Assembly (NCBI RefSeq): GCF_005155025.1
Contig: NZ_CP039731.1
Location: forward strand, 2,170,001 to 2,234,000
Direction: 5' to 3'
DNA: 64,000 nucleotides
Source: Aquitalea aquatilis
Lineage (GTDB): Bacteria > Pseudomonadota > Gammaproteobacteria > Burkholderiales > Chromobacteriaceae
The notes under the pieces were generated by a model, which was not told the origin of the DNA, did no database searches, and saw only the letters and a program-made list of their open reading frames with translations. Of the stretch, positions 1 to 8,913 are shown piece after piece (within the stretch, counting starts at the first letter, position 1; each line of letters opens with the position of its first letter). Position numbers and translations under genes: made by a program.

Positions 1-1837
1 TTTCCTGGAAATGCTGGCCATGCTGTTCGGCTGGCATCAGCTGATGTTGCCACGCAGCCTGCAACTGGCCCTGGCCACGCCGGTACAGTTCATCATTGGC
101 TGGCGCTTTTATCGCGGAGCCTGGCATGCGCTGCGCAGCGGCGGGGCCAATATGGATGTGCTGGTGGCGCTGGGCACCAGCATGGCCTGGTTGCTGTCCA
201 CCGTGGTCACCCTGTCTGGCTGGCAGCAGCAACATGTGTATTTCGAGGCCAGTGCCGCCGTGATTACCCTGGTGTTGCTGGGCAAGCTGCTGGAAGCGCG
301 GGCGCGTGGCAAGAGCGCAGGGGCCATTGCCAGCCTGCTGCGGCTGGCACCGCGCACGGCGCGAATCGAGCGTAATGGCAGCCTGCAGGAGATCGCGGTT
401 GACCAGCTGCAAGTGGGGGATGTGGTGCTGGTGCGCCACGGTGAAAGCCTGCCGGTGGATGGTGTGGTACTGGAAGGACATGCCAGCCTCGACGAAAGCA
501 TGCTGACCGGCGAGAGCATGCCGGTGGCCAAGACGGTGGGCGACAAGGTCTATGCCGCCACGCGCAATCTGCAAGGCATGCTGAAAATACGCGCGGGCAG
601 TGTCGGTGCTCATACGCAGTTGGCGGAAATCATTCGGCTGGTCGGGCAGGCGCAGGGCAGCAAGGCACCGATCCAGCGCCTGGCGGACCGCATTGCCGGC
701 GTGTTCGTGCCGGTGGTGGCCGGCCTGGCTGCCCTCACCCTGCTGCTGAATGGCTGGTGGCTGGGCGACTGGAGCCAGGCACTGATCAATGCCGTGGCGG
801 TGCTGGTGATTGCCTGCCCCTGCGCGCTGGGGCTGGCGACACCGACTGCCGTCATGGTGGGCGTCGGCAAGGGAGCCAGCCGTGGCATGCTGTTTCGCAA
901 TGCGGCGGCACTGGAAACCGCTGGCCGCATCCAGCTGCTGGTGGTGGACAAGACCGGTACGCTGACCGAAGGCCGGCCGCAGCTGAGCAGCCTCTGGGCG
1001 GCCGATGGCGATCAGGACCAGCTGCTGCGCCTGGCGGCGAGTGCCGAGAGCGGCTCGGAGCATCCGCTGGCACTGGCCCTGCTGCAACAGGCGGCTGCGC
1101 GCCAGCTGTCCTTGCTAGCGGTGCAGTCCTTCCGTGCCGAAGTGGGGCAGGGGGTGATTGCCGATCTCGCCGCTTACGGCGAAATACGGGTCGGGCGACC
1201 GGAGTGGGCCAGCAGTCAGCCCCTGCCGCCGCAGTGGAGTGCGCCGGGGCAAAGCGTGATTGCCGTTGCCCGCAATGGCGTCTTGCTCGGCCTGCTGGCC
1301 ATTGCCGACCGTTTGCGTCCCACCTCGGCTGCTGCCGTACGCAGCTTGCAGCAAATGGGGGTGCGGGTCATCATGCTGACCGGCGATAATCCATCGACGG
1401 CGGCTGCCATTGCCGCCGAGGTCGGCATCGACGACTACCGCGCCAGCTTGCGGCCACAGGACAAGGCGGATGCCCTGCGCCAAATCCAGGCGACGGGCCT
1501 GAAGGTGGCCATGCTGGGCGATGGCATCAACGATGCGCCGGCGCTGGCGGTGGCGGATGTCAGCTTCGCCATGGGGGCTGGCTCGGATGTGGCGCTGGAA
1601 ACTGCCGACATCACCCTGATGCGCGGCGATGTACAGCAGGTAGCTGATGCCATCCGCCTGTCGCGTGCTACCTTGGGCAAGATCCGGCAGAACCTGTTTT
1701 TTGCCTTTATCTACAATGTACTGGGCATTCCGCTGGCGGCATTGGGGCTGTTGAATCCGGTGCTGGCAGGTGCTGCCATGGCCATGAGTTCGGTGTCGGT
1801 AGTCAGCAATTCGCTGCTGCTGCGCCGCTGGAAATAA
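1..1837 (+). CDS. copA: Copper-translocating P1B-type ATPase, 5' end cut by window
   Basis: This is the C-terminal 600 or so residues of a heavy-metal P-type ATPase that exports Cu(I) across the inner membrane. The reading frame is open to the window edge, so the N-terminal metal-binding domains and first helices lie outside. Visible family marks in order are the TGES actuator motif (near 500), the CPC metal-binding motif within ACPCALG (near 815), the phosphorylation motif DKTGT (near 947), the SEHPLA nucleotide-binding motif (near 1055) and [10 protein letters not shown] (near 1518). The CPC form and the copZ gene 16 bp downstream point to copper rather than zinc or cadmium. The pair is likely co-transcribed. 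The metal assignment is inferred; the family is certain. Confidence 0.95.
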   Translation, partial: FLEMLAMLFGWHQLMLPRSLQLALATPVQFIIGWRFYRGAWHALRSGGANMDVLVALGTSMAWLLSTVVTLSGWQQQHVYFEASAAVITLVLLGKLLEARARGKSAGAIASLLRLAPRTARIERNGSLQEIAVDQLQVGDVVLVRHGESLPVDGVVLEGHASLDESMLTGESMPVAKTVGDKVYAATRNLQGMLKIRAGSVGAHTQLAEIIRLVGQAQGSKAPIQRLADRIAGVFVPVVAGLAALTLLLNGWWLGDWSQALINAVAVLVIACPCALGLATPTAVMVGVGKGASRGMLFRNAAALETAGRIQLLVVDKTGTLTEGRPQLSSLWAADGDQDQLLRLAASAESGSEHPLALALLQQAAARQLSLLAVQSFRAEVGQGVIADLAAYGEIRVGRPEWASSQPLPPQWSAPGQSVIAVARNGVLLGLLAIADRLRPTSAAAVRSLQQMGVRVIMLTGDNPSTAAAIAAEVGIDDYRASLRPQDKADALRQIQATGLKVAMLGDGINDAPALAVADVSFAMGAGSDVALETADITLMRGDVQQVADAIRLSRATLGKIRQNLFFAFIYNVLGIPLAALGLLNPVLAGAAMAMSSVSVVSNSLLLRRWK

Positions 1838-1853
1838 ACTGAAAGGAACAAAC

Positions 1854-2066
1854 ATGAGCGAACTGAAACTGAATATCGAAGGCATGACCTGCGGCGGCTG
1901 CTCCAACAGCATCAGCAAGGTATTGTCCACCATGGCGGGTGTCAGCAGCGCCGAAGTCAGCCTGGAAACCAAGCAGGCACACATCGTTTACGATGCGGCC
2001 ACTGTCTCGCCGGAAGAACTGGCGGCAGCCGTGGTGGATGCCGGATTTGAGGTGCTTGCCAGCTAA
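1854..2066 (+). CDS. copZ: Copper chaperone (HMA domain)
   Basis: A 70-residue single heavy-metal-associated domain. It carries the metal-binding motif GMTCGGC at residues 10-16 and the usual beta-alpha-beta pattern ending in a VVDAGFEV strand. Such proteins carry Cu(I) in the cytoplasm and hand it to CopA. The start follows an AAGGA ribosome-binding site 8 bases upstream. It lies 16 bp after copA, so one transcript is likely. Confidence 0.95.
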   Translation: MSELKLNIEGMTCGGCSNSISKVLSTMAGVSSAEVSLETKQAHIVYDAATVSPEELAAAVVDAGFEVLAS

Positions 2067-2129
2067 TGAATAGGTACCGGCCATTGGTATAAACACTTAT
2101 ACTGCTGTCATTGCAGATGCCGGTCCCTC

Positions 2130-2271
2130 AGAACCTGTTCATCGTCTGCTGCGCGTCGGTGATACTGCGTTAAAAACGTCTGCGGAATGCTCATTTACTC
2201 CAGGTAAACTCCGCTTCCTTAGCCGTTTTCGCCTTGTCTCACTCTAGCTCGCGAGACGCTGAACAGGCTCT
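2130..2271. repeat. 142-bp intergenic repeat element with terminal inverted repeats
   Basis: The ends are AGAACCTGTTCA and TGAACAGGCTCT, inverted repeats with one mismatch in 12. Inside is a further inverted structure with GCGGAAT...ACTCCGC arms around a TCATTTACTCCAGGTAAA core. There is no coding potential. The form matches small REP/MITE-like elements scattered between genes in betaproteobacteria. No second full copy occurs in this window, so repeat status rests on recognising the type. Confidence 0.6.
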
Positions 2272-2324
2272 TAGACCGGCATCAGTCGTTTACAAGCAGA
2301 CGGCTACAGGCCGCAGATGACGCG

Positions 2325-3089
2325 ATGATGCGCTTTTCGATCAAGTGGGTAGCAGTATGGTGTTGGCTGGCGGTCTGCAGCGGGCTGGTCATGGCGGCGG
2401 CACTGCCCGTGCTGGCCGAGAGTAATGTGCCTTTTTCCTATTGGCAGGATGGGGCAATACAGGGCTATTGCACCGACATCGTGCGTGCCACCCTGGGTGC
2501 CGCCCGTTTGCCCTACCAGGTGGACATCCAGCCCTGGGCCAGAATCTACACCACCACGCTGGCCCGGCCGGGCACGCTGATGTATCCGGTGGCCAGAACA
2601 CCGGAGCGTGAGAACAAGTTCAAGTGGATAGGCCCGCTGGTGAGCAACCGCATTGCCCTGTTTCGCAAGAAAGGGCGCGGCGACGTGGTGGTACACAGCC
2701 TGGATGATGCCCGACGCTATCGCATCGGCGTGGTCAATATGGATTTCCGCGAGGAGTACCTGCGGCGCAAGGGCTTTGCCGATGGCGGTGACAAGACCTT
2801 GATGGTGGTGAGTTCCAGCGATCTGTTGCTGCCCATGTTGCAGGCGGGTCGTATTGATCTGGTGCCGCTGGGGCTGGCCAAGTGTGCGCCGCACGGCCTG
2901 GATTGCAGCCAGATCGAGCCGGTTTATGTGCTGAGCGAGCTGGAGTCCGGCCTGTACATGGTGTTCAACCGTGATACCAGCGATGCGCTGGTGCAGCAGG
3001 TGCGGGATGGTTTTGAGCGCATCCGGCGCAGCGGCAGGCTGGCACGCATCATGGAACCGCTTAACCGCATTTATGGCATGAGCGAGTAA
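2325..3089 (+). CDS. Periplasmic solute-binding protein, family 3-like
   Basis: A 254-residue protein with a signal peptide (basic start, hydrophobic core, MAAALPVLA cleavage region near residue 25). The rest resembles family 3 (amino-acid type) extracellular solute-binding domains: an N-terminal segment with PFSYWQDGAIQGYCTDIV, the central IGVV hinge strand and a C-terminal helix with the pattern of repeated small and basic residues. No transporter genes lie beside it, so it may act as an orphan receptor or serve a remote permease. The start may be at 2325 or at the adjacent ATG 2328. The ligand cannot be told. Confidence 0.75.
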   Translation: MMRFSIKWVAVWCWLAVCSGLVMAAALPVLAESNVPFSYWQDGAIQGYCTDIVRATLGAARLPYQVDIQPWARIYTTTLARPGTLMYPVARTPERENKFKWIGPLVSNRIALFRKKGRGDVVVHSLDDARRYRIGVVNMDFREEYLRRKGFADGGDKTLMVVSSSDLLLPMLQAGRIDLVPLGLAKCAPHGLDCSQIEPVYVLSELESGLYMVFNRDTSDALVQQVRDGFERIRRSGRLARIMEPLNRIYGMSE

Positions 3090-3213
3090 GAGCGGCTAAC
3101 AAAATAGCGTAGCGTCCCTGGGGCAAGGCCTGCCGACGCAGACAGTACAAATAGTAGGGCAAGGAGGCGCAACGCAGCCGCAGGGTTTTTGTTAGCGGCG
3201 CTAAGCGGCGCTC
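3090..3213. repeat. 124-bp intergenic inverted-repeat element
   Basis: The element begins one base after the upstream stop codon and ends at the stop codon of the convergent phosphodiesterase gene. The arms AGCGGCTAACAAAA (from 3091) and TTTTTGTTAGCGGCGCT (3186-3202) are imperfect inverted repeats. Between them is a GC-rich stretch without coding signs. It could act as a two-way terminator between the converging genes. It is of the REP-like type seen in Neisseriales and relatives; no other copy is in the window. Confidence 0.55.
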
Positions 3214-3979
3214 ATAGCTCGATGGTGATGCCTTGCTCCAGTGGATGCAGGTGCAGCAGCGAGGGCAGTTCCTTGCGTACCTGCTCCAGCATCTGGCTGC
3301 GCAGGCTGTGTTCGGTGTGGGTAATCCACACGTGGACATTGGGTGGCAGGATTTCCAGCAGCGGCAGCAGCAGGGCCGGCGACATATGGCCGCCTTTCAT
3401 CGCCTGCGCCGATTGTTCGTTCAGATAACTCAATTCGCAAATCACATCCGTCAATGACGGGACATGGCTGATCCAGTGCCAGAAGGCCAGGCAGGGACCG
3501 GAGTCACCGGTAAAGGCCAGCGCCCGCCATGGACCTTCCAGCAGCCAGCCCAGTGCCGGCACGCTGTGCTCGGCCGGCAGCGCGGTGGCCATGCCATCGG
3601 GCAAGGGAATCGAGTCACCCACTTCCAGTGCATGCAGCCTGACCCACGGCATATTCCCCGGGGCCGACTTGGTATAGTCCGGCCACAGCAGGCCGTTGAA
3701 CATGTGCTGCTGCAGCGCGCTGATGGTTTCCTGCTGGGTATAGACGTCTAGCCCCCTGCCGCCATGTGTCACATGGGCATCGGCCAGCAGCGGCAGGCTG
3801 CCGCTGTGATCGAGATGGCTGTGGGTCAGCAGCACGGTGTCGATCTGCAACAGGGCGTCGGTATCGAGGTCGGCGACGCCGCTGCCGCAGTCGATCAGGC
3901 AATTGCCATCAACCAGAAAACTGGTGGTACGCGCCGCTTGTCCGATACCGGCGGACGCACCCAGAACCTTGACATGCAT
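3212..3979 (-). CDS. Class II 3',5'-cyclic-nucleotide phosphodiesterase (MBL fold)
   Basis: A 255-residue metallo-beta-lactamase-fold hydrolase. The metal-binding motif THSHLDHSGSLPLLAD lies at about residues 58-73, after the LIDCGSGVADL strand. The segment HMFNGLLWPDYT and a later LAFTGDSG and WITHTEHS match the layout of class II cAMP/cGMP phosphodiesterases (PDE1/CpdP type). It probably breaks down cyclic nucleotides. The start at 3979 is chosen over the in-frame ATG at 3997 because GAGG lies 8 bases upstream of it. It is downstream of, and may be read through from, the permease genes to the right. Confidence 0.8.
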   Translation of the reverse strand: MHVKVLGASAGIGQAARTTSFLVDGNCLIDCGSGVADLDTDALLQIDTVLLTHSHLDHSGSLPLLADAHVTHGGRGLDVYTQQETISALQQHMFNGLLWPDYTKSAPGNMPWVRLHALEVGDSIPLPDGMATALPAEHSVPALGWLLEGPWRALAFTGDSGPCLAFWHWISHVPSLTDVICELSYLNEQSAQAMKGGHMSPALLLPLLEILPPNVHVWITHTEHSLRSQMLEQVRKELPSLLHLHPLEQGITIEL

Positions 3980-4068
3980 GTGGAACACCTCGCTCATCAG
4001 CCGGATCAACCTGTAGCCAGTGTAGTCGATGGCGCAGCATTGCGCCGCAGCCATCAAACCGGATGGCC

Positions 4069-4743
4069 TCAGGCCGGCATGCGGCCGGCGCGCCGTCCCA
4101 GCCATTCCAGCGTACTGCACAGCAGCAGATAGCCGATGGCCAACAGGCCGAAGATTTGCAAGGGATAGACCTGCTCGCGATTGTTGATCTGGGTGGCGAC
4201 AAAGGTGAATTCCGCCACACCCACCACATAGGCCAGCGAGCTGTCTTTCAGCAAGGTGATCCACTGGTTGACGAAGGACGGCAGCATGGCACGCAAGGCC
4301 GGCGGCAGGATGATGTAGCGCAGGGCTTGCCAGCGGGTCATGCCCAGAGCCTGCGCCGCGCGCCATTGCCCGTCGCCGATGGCGTCGATGCCGGCCTTGA
4401 CCGACTGGCTCAGATAGGCGGCATTGATCACGGCCAGGGCGGCAATCACCGTCAATACGCCGGGAATATCAATGCCGAACAAAATCGGCAGCAAAAAATA
4501 GCACCAGAAAATCAGCATCAGTACCGGGATGGCACGCAGAATCTGCACCAGCGTGTTCAGCACCCGGCACAGGCGCGGCCCGCCCATGCACAGTGCGATG
4601 CCCCCGGCCAGCCCGCCCAGTGTGGCCAGCACGCCGGCAGCCAGGCTGATGCCCAGGGTCAGCAGCAGGCCGCCCGGCTGGCCGCGGGTGAGATTCCCCC
4701 ACAGCAAATAGTCCAGATTGTCATGCAGCAAGGTCAGCATCAT
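4069..4743 (-). CDS. Polar amino-acid ABC transporter permease (HisM/GlnP family)
   Basis: A 224-residue inner-membrane permease with about five hydrophobic helices. The EAA-type loop reads WRAAQALGMTRWQALRYIILPPALRAMLPS (about residues 127-156), the site that docks the ATPase. Two following hallmarks are LLKDSSLA and GVAEFT. The start overlaps the stop of the preceding permease gene in an ATGA, so translation is coupled. It forms the second half of a heterodimeric import channel. Confidence 0.9.
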   Translation of the reverse strand: MMLTLLHDNLDYLLWGNLTRGQPGGLLLTLGISLAAGVLATLGGLAGGIALCMGGPRLCRVLNTLVQILRAIPVLMLIFWCYFLLPILFGIDIPGVLTVIAALAVINAAYLSQSVKAGIDAIGDGQWRAAQALGMTRWQALRYIILPPALRAMLPSFVNQWITLLKDSSLAYVVGVAEFTFVATQINNREQVYPLQIFGLLAIGYLLLCSTLEWLGRRAGRMPA

Positions 4744-5477
4744 GGTGCTTTCACTCCCGGGCGACGCTGGCTGCCGATGACTTGTGTCAGCACCACCAGC
4801 AACAGATAGAGCAAGGTGGCCACGGCAAAGGCCTGAAAGGCCAGCAGGGTTTCGCTTTCCACCTGGCGCGAGGTATAGGACAGCTCCGCCACGCCAATGG
4901 CCATGGTCAGCGAAGTATTCTTGATGATGGCGGTGTACTGGCCGAGCAGGGGCTGGCGGATGTGGCGCAATGCCTGCGGCAGCACGACAAAACGGAAAAT
5001 CTGCCATTCGCTCATGCCCAGGGCCCGGCCGGCCAGCCGCTGCCCACTGCCTACGGTACGCAGCCCGGCAGCCAGTTCGCCGCTGATGAAGCAGGCCGAA
5101 TACAAGGACAGGGCAATCCAGGCGGCCAGCCATTCAAACGAGGGCCAGGACAGGCTCAAGCCCAGCGGTAGCTGCAGCTGGTGCGGGCTATTCAGCCATT
5201 GCATGGCCTGATCCGGCAACAGGCCGCCCACGCCGAAATACCACAGCAAGACCTGCACCAGCAGCGGGCTGTTGCGATGCAGGCTGCAAAACAGTCGCGC
5301 CGGCCATTGCAGCCAGCGCTGCTTGCTGTCCTGTGCAGCGGTCAGCAGCACACCCAGCACGGTGGCACTGAGGCAGATGCACAGTGCCAGTGCGGCAGTC
5401 ATGGCCGCACCTTTGAGCAGCCAGCCCAGATAGTGCGGCGCCAGCCAGCCTTGTCCCAGCCAGGAAGGCGGAGTCAT
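4740..5477 (-). CDS. Polar amino-acid ABC transporter permease (HisM/GlnP family)
   Basis: A 245-residue inner-membrane permease. It has hydrophobic helices and the EAA-type loop LAGRALGMSEWQIFRFVVLPQALRHI at about residues 148-173, followed by IIKNTSL and GVAELSYTS. It pairs with the permease encoded immediately downstream. The binding-protein gene lies 88 bp upstream, separated by a hairpin. No ATP-binding subunit is encoded in this cluster, so one must be supplied from elsewhere in the genome. Confidence 0.9.
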   Translation of the reverse strand: MTPPSWLGQGWLAPHYLGWLLKGAAMTAALALCICLSATVLGVLLTAAQDSKQRWLQWPARLFCSLHRNSPLLVQVLLWYFGVGGLLPDQAMQWLNSPHQLQLPLGLSLSWPSFEWLAAWIALSLYSACFISGELAAGLRTVGSGQRLAGRALGMSEWQIFRFVVLPQALRHIRQPLLGQYTAIIKNTSLTMAIGVAELSYTSRQVESETLLAFQAFAVATLLYLLLVVLTQVIGSQRRPGVKAP

Positions 5478-5515
5478 CGGTCCATTCTTTCAGTAAGGGA
5501 GATGAAAATGCAGAA

Positions 5516-5548
5516 AACCGGCCTGTGCGACAGAGGCGCAGGCCGGTT
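5516..5548 (-). terminator. Intercistronic hairpin between binding-protein and permease genes
   Basis: Arms AACCGGCCTGTGC and GCGCAGGCCGGTT pair with one mismatch. The hairpin sits between the binding-protein stop and the permease start. There is no long U-run, so partial termination or mRNA 3'-end protection, giving more binding protein than permease, is likelier than full termination. Confidence 0.55.
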
Positions 5549-5565
5549 GGCTGATCCGGGAAAAA

Positions 5566-6372
5566 TCAGGCGGCGTCGCCGATCTTGAAATCACGCGGCA
5601 GCGGGGCCTTGGTCTTGGGGCCAAACCAGCGGTCGTAGATCTTGCGGGCCTGGCCAGATTTTTCCAGTTCCACCAGCGTGTCATTCACGGCCTTGCTCAG
5701 GCGGGCTTCACCCTTGGGCAGGCCGATGGCCTGGTATTCGCGGGTGAGGGTGAAGGGAGCCAGCTCGTACTTGGCCTTGTCCGGTGCGTTGGCCAGCAGC
5801 GCAGCCAGCTTGGAGCCATCCTGCGAAATGGCCTGCACATTGCCGTTACGCAAGGCGGTAAAGGCCAGCGGGGTGTCGTCGTAGGCAACCACGGTGGTCT
5901 TGCTGTATTTTTCGCGCAGATAGATTTCCTGGGTGGTGCCCTTGTCCACACCCACGCGCAGGCCGGCCAGTTGTTCCGGCTTGCTCAGGCTGCCCTTGCG
6001 GGCAATGAATTGCTGGCCGGAGGCAAAGTAGGGCAGGCTGAAGTCCACCTGCTTCTTGCGTTCGTCGGTCACGGTAAAGTTGGCGGCGACCAGATCGGCC
6101 TTGCCGGCTACCAGCAGCGGAATGCGGTTGGCCGGGTTGGTGGCAACCAGTTCCAGTTTCACCTGGAGTTTCTTGGCAATGGCCTGGGCTACTTCCACAT
6201 CCAGACCGCTGATCTGGTGGGTCTGGGCATCCAGGAAGCCGAAGGGCGGGTTGCTGTCGAAAGCGGCGACGCGCAGTACGCCGGCTTTCTTGATGTCGTC
6301 CAGACGGTCGGCCAGGGCGTGGCCGGCGTTACCCAGCAGGGTGAGTGCCAGCAGCAGGGAGGTAGTCTTCAT
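5566..6372 (-). CDS. Amino-acid ABC transporter substrate-binding protein
   Basis: A 268-residue secreted protein with a clear signal peptide (MKTTSLLLALTLLGNAGHALA). The mature part follows the family 3 pattern: LRVAAFDSNPPFGFLD, then GLDVEVAQAIAKKL, then ADLVAANFTVTDERKKQVDFS, the recognised signature of polar amino-acid binding proteins. The start at 6372 has AAGAGG 8 bases upstream; a longer in-frame start has neither a ribosome site nor a signal peptide. It heads the operon with the two permeases downstream. The exact ligand is not readable. Confidence 0.9.
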   Translation of the reverse strand: MKTTSLLLALTLLGNAGHALADRLDDIKKAGVLRVAAFDSNPPFGFLDAQTHQISGLDVEVAQAIAKKLQVKLELVATNPANRIPLLVAGKADLVAANFTVTDERKKQVDFSLPYFASGQQFIARKGSLSKPEQLAGLRVGVDKGTTQEIYLREKYSKTTVVAYDDTPLAFTALRNGNVQAISQDGSKLAALLANAPDKAKYELAPFTLTREYQAIGLPKGEARLSKAVNDTLVELEKSGQARKIYDRWFGPKTKAPLPRDFKIGDAA

Positions 6373-6553
6373 GAGTAAGCCTCTTGTGGAGTTGGATCGC
6401 AGTGACAGCGGGCACCGGTAAGTGCTGCTGTGAATGGGAGCCATGCTAGGCGAGGCTTGTCATGAGGTAAAACGATTAAAACAGCGTTTTATATCTGTAT
6501 TTGGAATAAGCGAGCGAGTGAACGGGCGCGGCAAGCCAGCACTGAAGCGGGCC

Positions 6554-8122
6554 TCAGCCCATGCGCTGCCGGCAATAACGACTGAGCTGCTCCACCGCCC
6601 ACGACAGCAGCAGCATGGCGATGATCAGGCTGGCCGCCCGATGCTGCTGGAACAAGGACAAGGCCAGATACAGCTGCTGCCCCAGGCCACCAGCACCTAC
6701 GATGCCCAGCACGGTGGCGCTGCGAATATTGTTTTCCCAGCGGTACAGGGTATAGGCCAGCCATTGGCTGAATACCGTGGGCAACTGGCCATAGGCAAAG
6801 GCTAGCAGCCTGCCGGCCCCGGCCTGTTGCAAGGCCAGCTCCGGCTCCAGGTCGGCGTTTTCCAGTGTCTCGGCAAACAGCCGCCCCAGCACGCCGGTGG
6901 TGTGCAGAGCCAGTGCCAGTACCCCGGCGGCCGGGCCAAGGCCGACCGCCAGTACGGCAATGGAAGCCCACAGCAGGTCAGGCACGCCACGCAGCAGATT
7001 CAGCAAGAGCCGGCTCAGCCATTTTGCGACCCAGCCAAAGCGGCCGGCTGCCGGCATGGCCAGCAGCGCGCCAAGCAACAAGGCGAGCACGCTGCCCAGT
7101 CCGGACATGGCCAGTGTTTCCACAATGCCGTGGGCGATTTCGTTGAGCATGTCGCTGGCCGGGGGGAAGAAGTCCCGGGCAAAGCGCGCGATGGCGCTGG
7201 TGTCGAAACCACTATCACGCCAGCCAGGCCACAGCCACAACACGCTGGCAGCCACGGCCAGCAGGCCCAGCGCCGGCAGCATGCGGGTAGCGGCCGCACT
7301 GCCCAGGGCACGGCGCGACAACAGGCTGATGCCTTCGCTCAAGCTGACCAGCAGCAGGAAAACCAGCAACAGGGTGCTGACTTCGCCGCCATTCAGCATT
7401 TTCAGGCTGGTGTCCAGCAACTGGCCCACGCCACCGGCACCGACAAAGCCCATCACTGCCGAAGCGCGGATGGCGCACTCCCAGCGATACACGCTATAGC
7501 TCAGCAGCTCGGGCAGGGCTTGTGGCCACAGGCCGTACAACAGGCACTGCCAGCGGCTGGCGCCTTGCAGATACAGGGCAGAAGCCAGCTCGCGTGTTTG
7601 TGATTCCAGAATCTCGGCATACACCTTGGCCAGCATGCCGCCATAAGCGAGGCCGATGGCCAGCACGGCAGGCAGGCTGCCCAGGCCAACCGCCCGCACC
7701 AAGAGCAGCGCCCAGACGATTTCCGGAATGCCGCGCAATATCACCATCAGCCCGCGCAGCACGCTGGCGAGCCAGCAGGCCAGGCGGGCCGGGCGTTCGC
7801 CGCCCAGAACATGGCGCTGCAAGGCGTGGCTGGTGACAAAGGCCAGCGGTGCGCCCAGCAGCATGGCCAGGGCGATGCCGGCGGTGGCACTGGCCAGGGT
7901 GGTCAGGGTTTCGCGTGCCACATCGCGCAGAAAATCCGCCTGCAGCGCCATGGGAAAGAAACCGGCGACAAAGCCGGCCATGGTGCGCCAGCTATCCGGG
8001 TTGGCCAGGGTGGCGGGGTTGAACTGGGTCAGGCTGAAGCTGGGGGCCAGCAAGGCCAGACACAGCAGCAGGGTAAGCAGGCGCGGCCAGCGCGCCGGGT
8101 CGCGTGGATGGCTGCTCAGCAT
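6554..8122 (-). CDS. phnE: PhnE/PtxC-type ABC permease, fused double-domain form
   Basis: A 522-residue membrane protein made of two tandem permease domains. Each half ends with the same motif, YRWE followed by an IR(A/S) pair and VGAGG(V/L)GQ: the first near residues 213-235, the second near 467-489. The single-domain family member is about 260-290 residues, so this is a fusion of two channel halves in one chain. It follows phnC with a 7-bp overlap and closes a three-gene importer operon. The substrate could be phosphonate, phosphite or another oxyanion; long permeases of this kind are also annotated as putative selenate importers. Confidence 0.85.
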   Translation of the reverse strand: MLSSHPRDPARWPRLLTLLLCLALLAPSFSLTQFNPATLANPDSWRTMAGFVAGFFPMALQADFLRDVARETLTTLASATAGIALAMLLGAPLAFVTSHALQRHVLGGERPARLACWLASVLRGLMVILRGIPEIVWALLLVRAVGLGSLPAVLAIGLAYGGMLAKVYAEILESQTRELASALYLQGASRWQCLLYGLWPQALPELLSYSVYRWECAIRASAVMGFVGAGGVGQLLDTSLKMLNGGEVSTLLLVFLLLVSLSEGISLLSRRALGSAAATRMLPALGLLAVAASVLWLWPGWRDSGFDTSAIARFARDFFPPASDMLNEIAHGIVETLAMSGLGSVLALLLGALLAMPAAGRFGWVAKWLSRLLLNLLRGVPDLLWASIAVLAVGLGPAAGVLALALHTTGVLGRLFAETLENADLEPELALQQAGAGRLLAFAYGQLPTVFSQWLAYTLYRWENNIRSATVLGIVGAGGLGQQLYLALSLFQQHRAASLIIAMLLLSWAVEQLSRYCRQRMG

Positions 8123-8913
8123 CGCAGGCCCTGACGGCTGTTGGCTGCGGCGTGCGGTTCCGCTGCCTCGCGCAGCCTTTCACCGGCATACAGGGCGCTG
8201 ACCACGCCGGGGTGTACCTGTTCGCGTGGCAGGTCGAACATGATCTGGCCGGCGCGCACACCGATGATGCGCGGGAAATAGGCCAGTGCCAGTTCAACCG
8301 AATGCAGGCTGACCAGCAGGCTGGACTGGCGTGCGGCGGCTTCGTCGCACAGCAGGCGGATGGTGTCCTCAGCCAGCCGGGGGTCGAGCGCCGCGACCGG
8401 CTCGTCCGCCAGCATCAGCGCGGGACGCTGATGCAGCACCCGGGCAATGCCGACACGCTGGCGTTGCCCGCCGGAAAGCTGGTCGCAGCGTTGCCACAGC
8501 TTGTCGGCCAGCGCCACCCGCTGCAGGCTGTCCAGGATGGCTGCGGTGTCGTCTGGCCACAGCAGCTGGCGCAGCGCGCTCCAGCCGGACATCTGGCCCA
8601 GCCGTCCGGCTGCCACCGCATGCACCACCCGCTGGCGTACCGGCAGCGGTGCCGCCTGATAGATCATGCCGATGCGGCTGCGCAAACCGGCCAGCCAGCG
8701 CGGCGACAAGTGCCAGGGATTGTCACCCAGCAGATTGAGGCTGCCGTGGCTGGGGCGGTAGCGCGTGGCGGCCAGCAATAACAGCGAGGTCTTGCCGGCA
8801 CCGGACGGCCCAATCAGCGCCGCCTGCTCACCCTGGGCCAGGCTCAGGCTGATATCGCGCAGGATGTCCGTGCCGCCCAGTTGTAGGCCGACGCTGTCAA
8901 ACTGCAGGCTCAC
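8116..8913 (-). CDS. phnC: PhnC-type ABC transporter ATP-binding protein
   Basis: A 265-residue ATPase. Walker A is GPSGAGKTS (residues 35-43), the signature is LSGGQRQRVGIARVL (about 140-155), and Walker B is LMLADEPVAALDP. It powers the importer formed with the fused permease downstream and the binding protein upstream. Its start overlaps the end of the binding-protein gene by 4 bp and its own end overlaps the permease gene by 7 bp, so the three are translationally coupled. Confidence 0.88.
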   Translation of the reverse strand: MSLQFDSVGLQLGGTDILRDISLSLAQGEQAALIGPSGAGKTSLLLLAATRYRPSHGSLNLLGDNPWHLSPRWLAGLRSRIGMIYQAAPLPVRQRVVHAVAAGRLGQMSGWSALRQLLWPDDTAAILDSLQRVALADKLWQRCDQLSGGQRQRVGIARVLHQRPALMLADEPVAALDPRLAEDTIRLLCDEAAARQSSLLVSLHSVELALAYFPRIIGVRAGQIMFDLPREQVHPGVVSALYAGERLREAAEPHAAANSRQGLRC

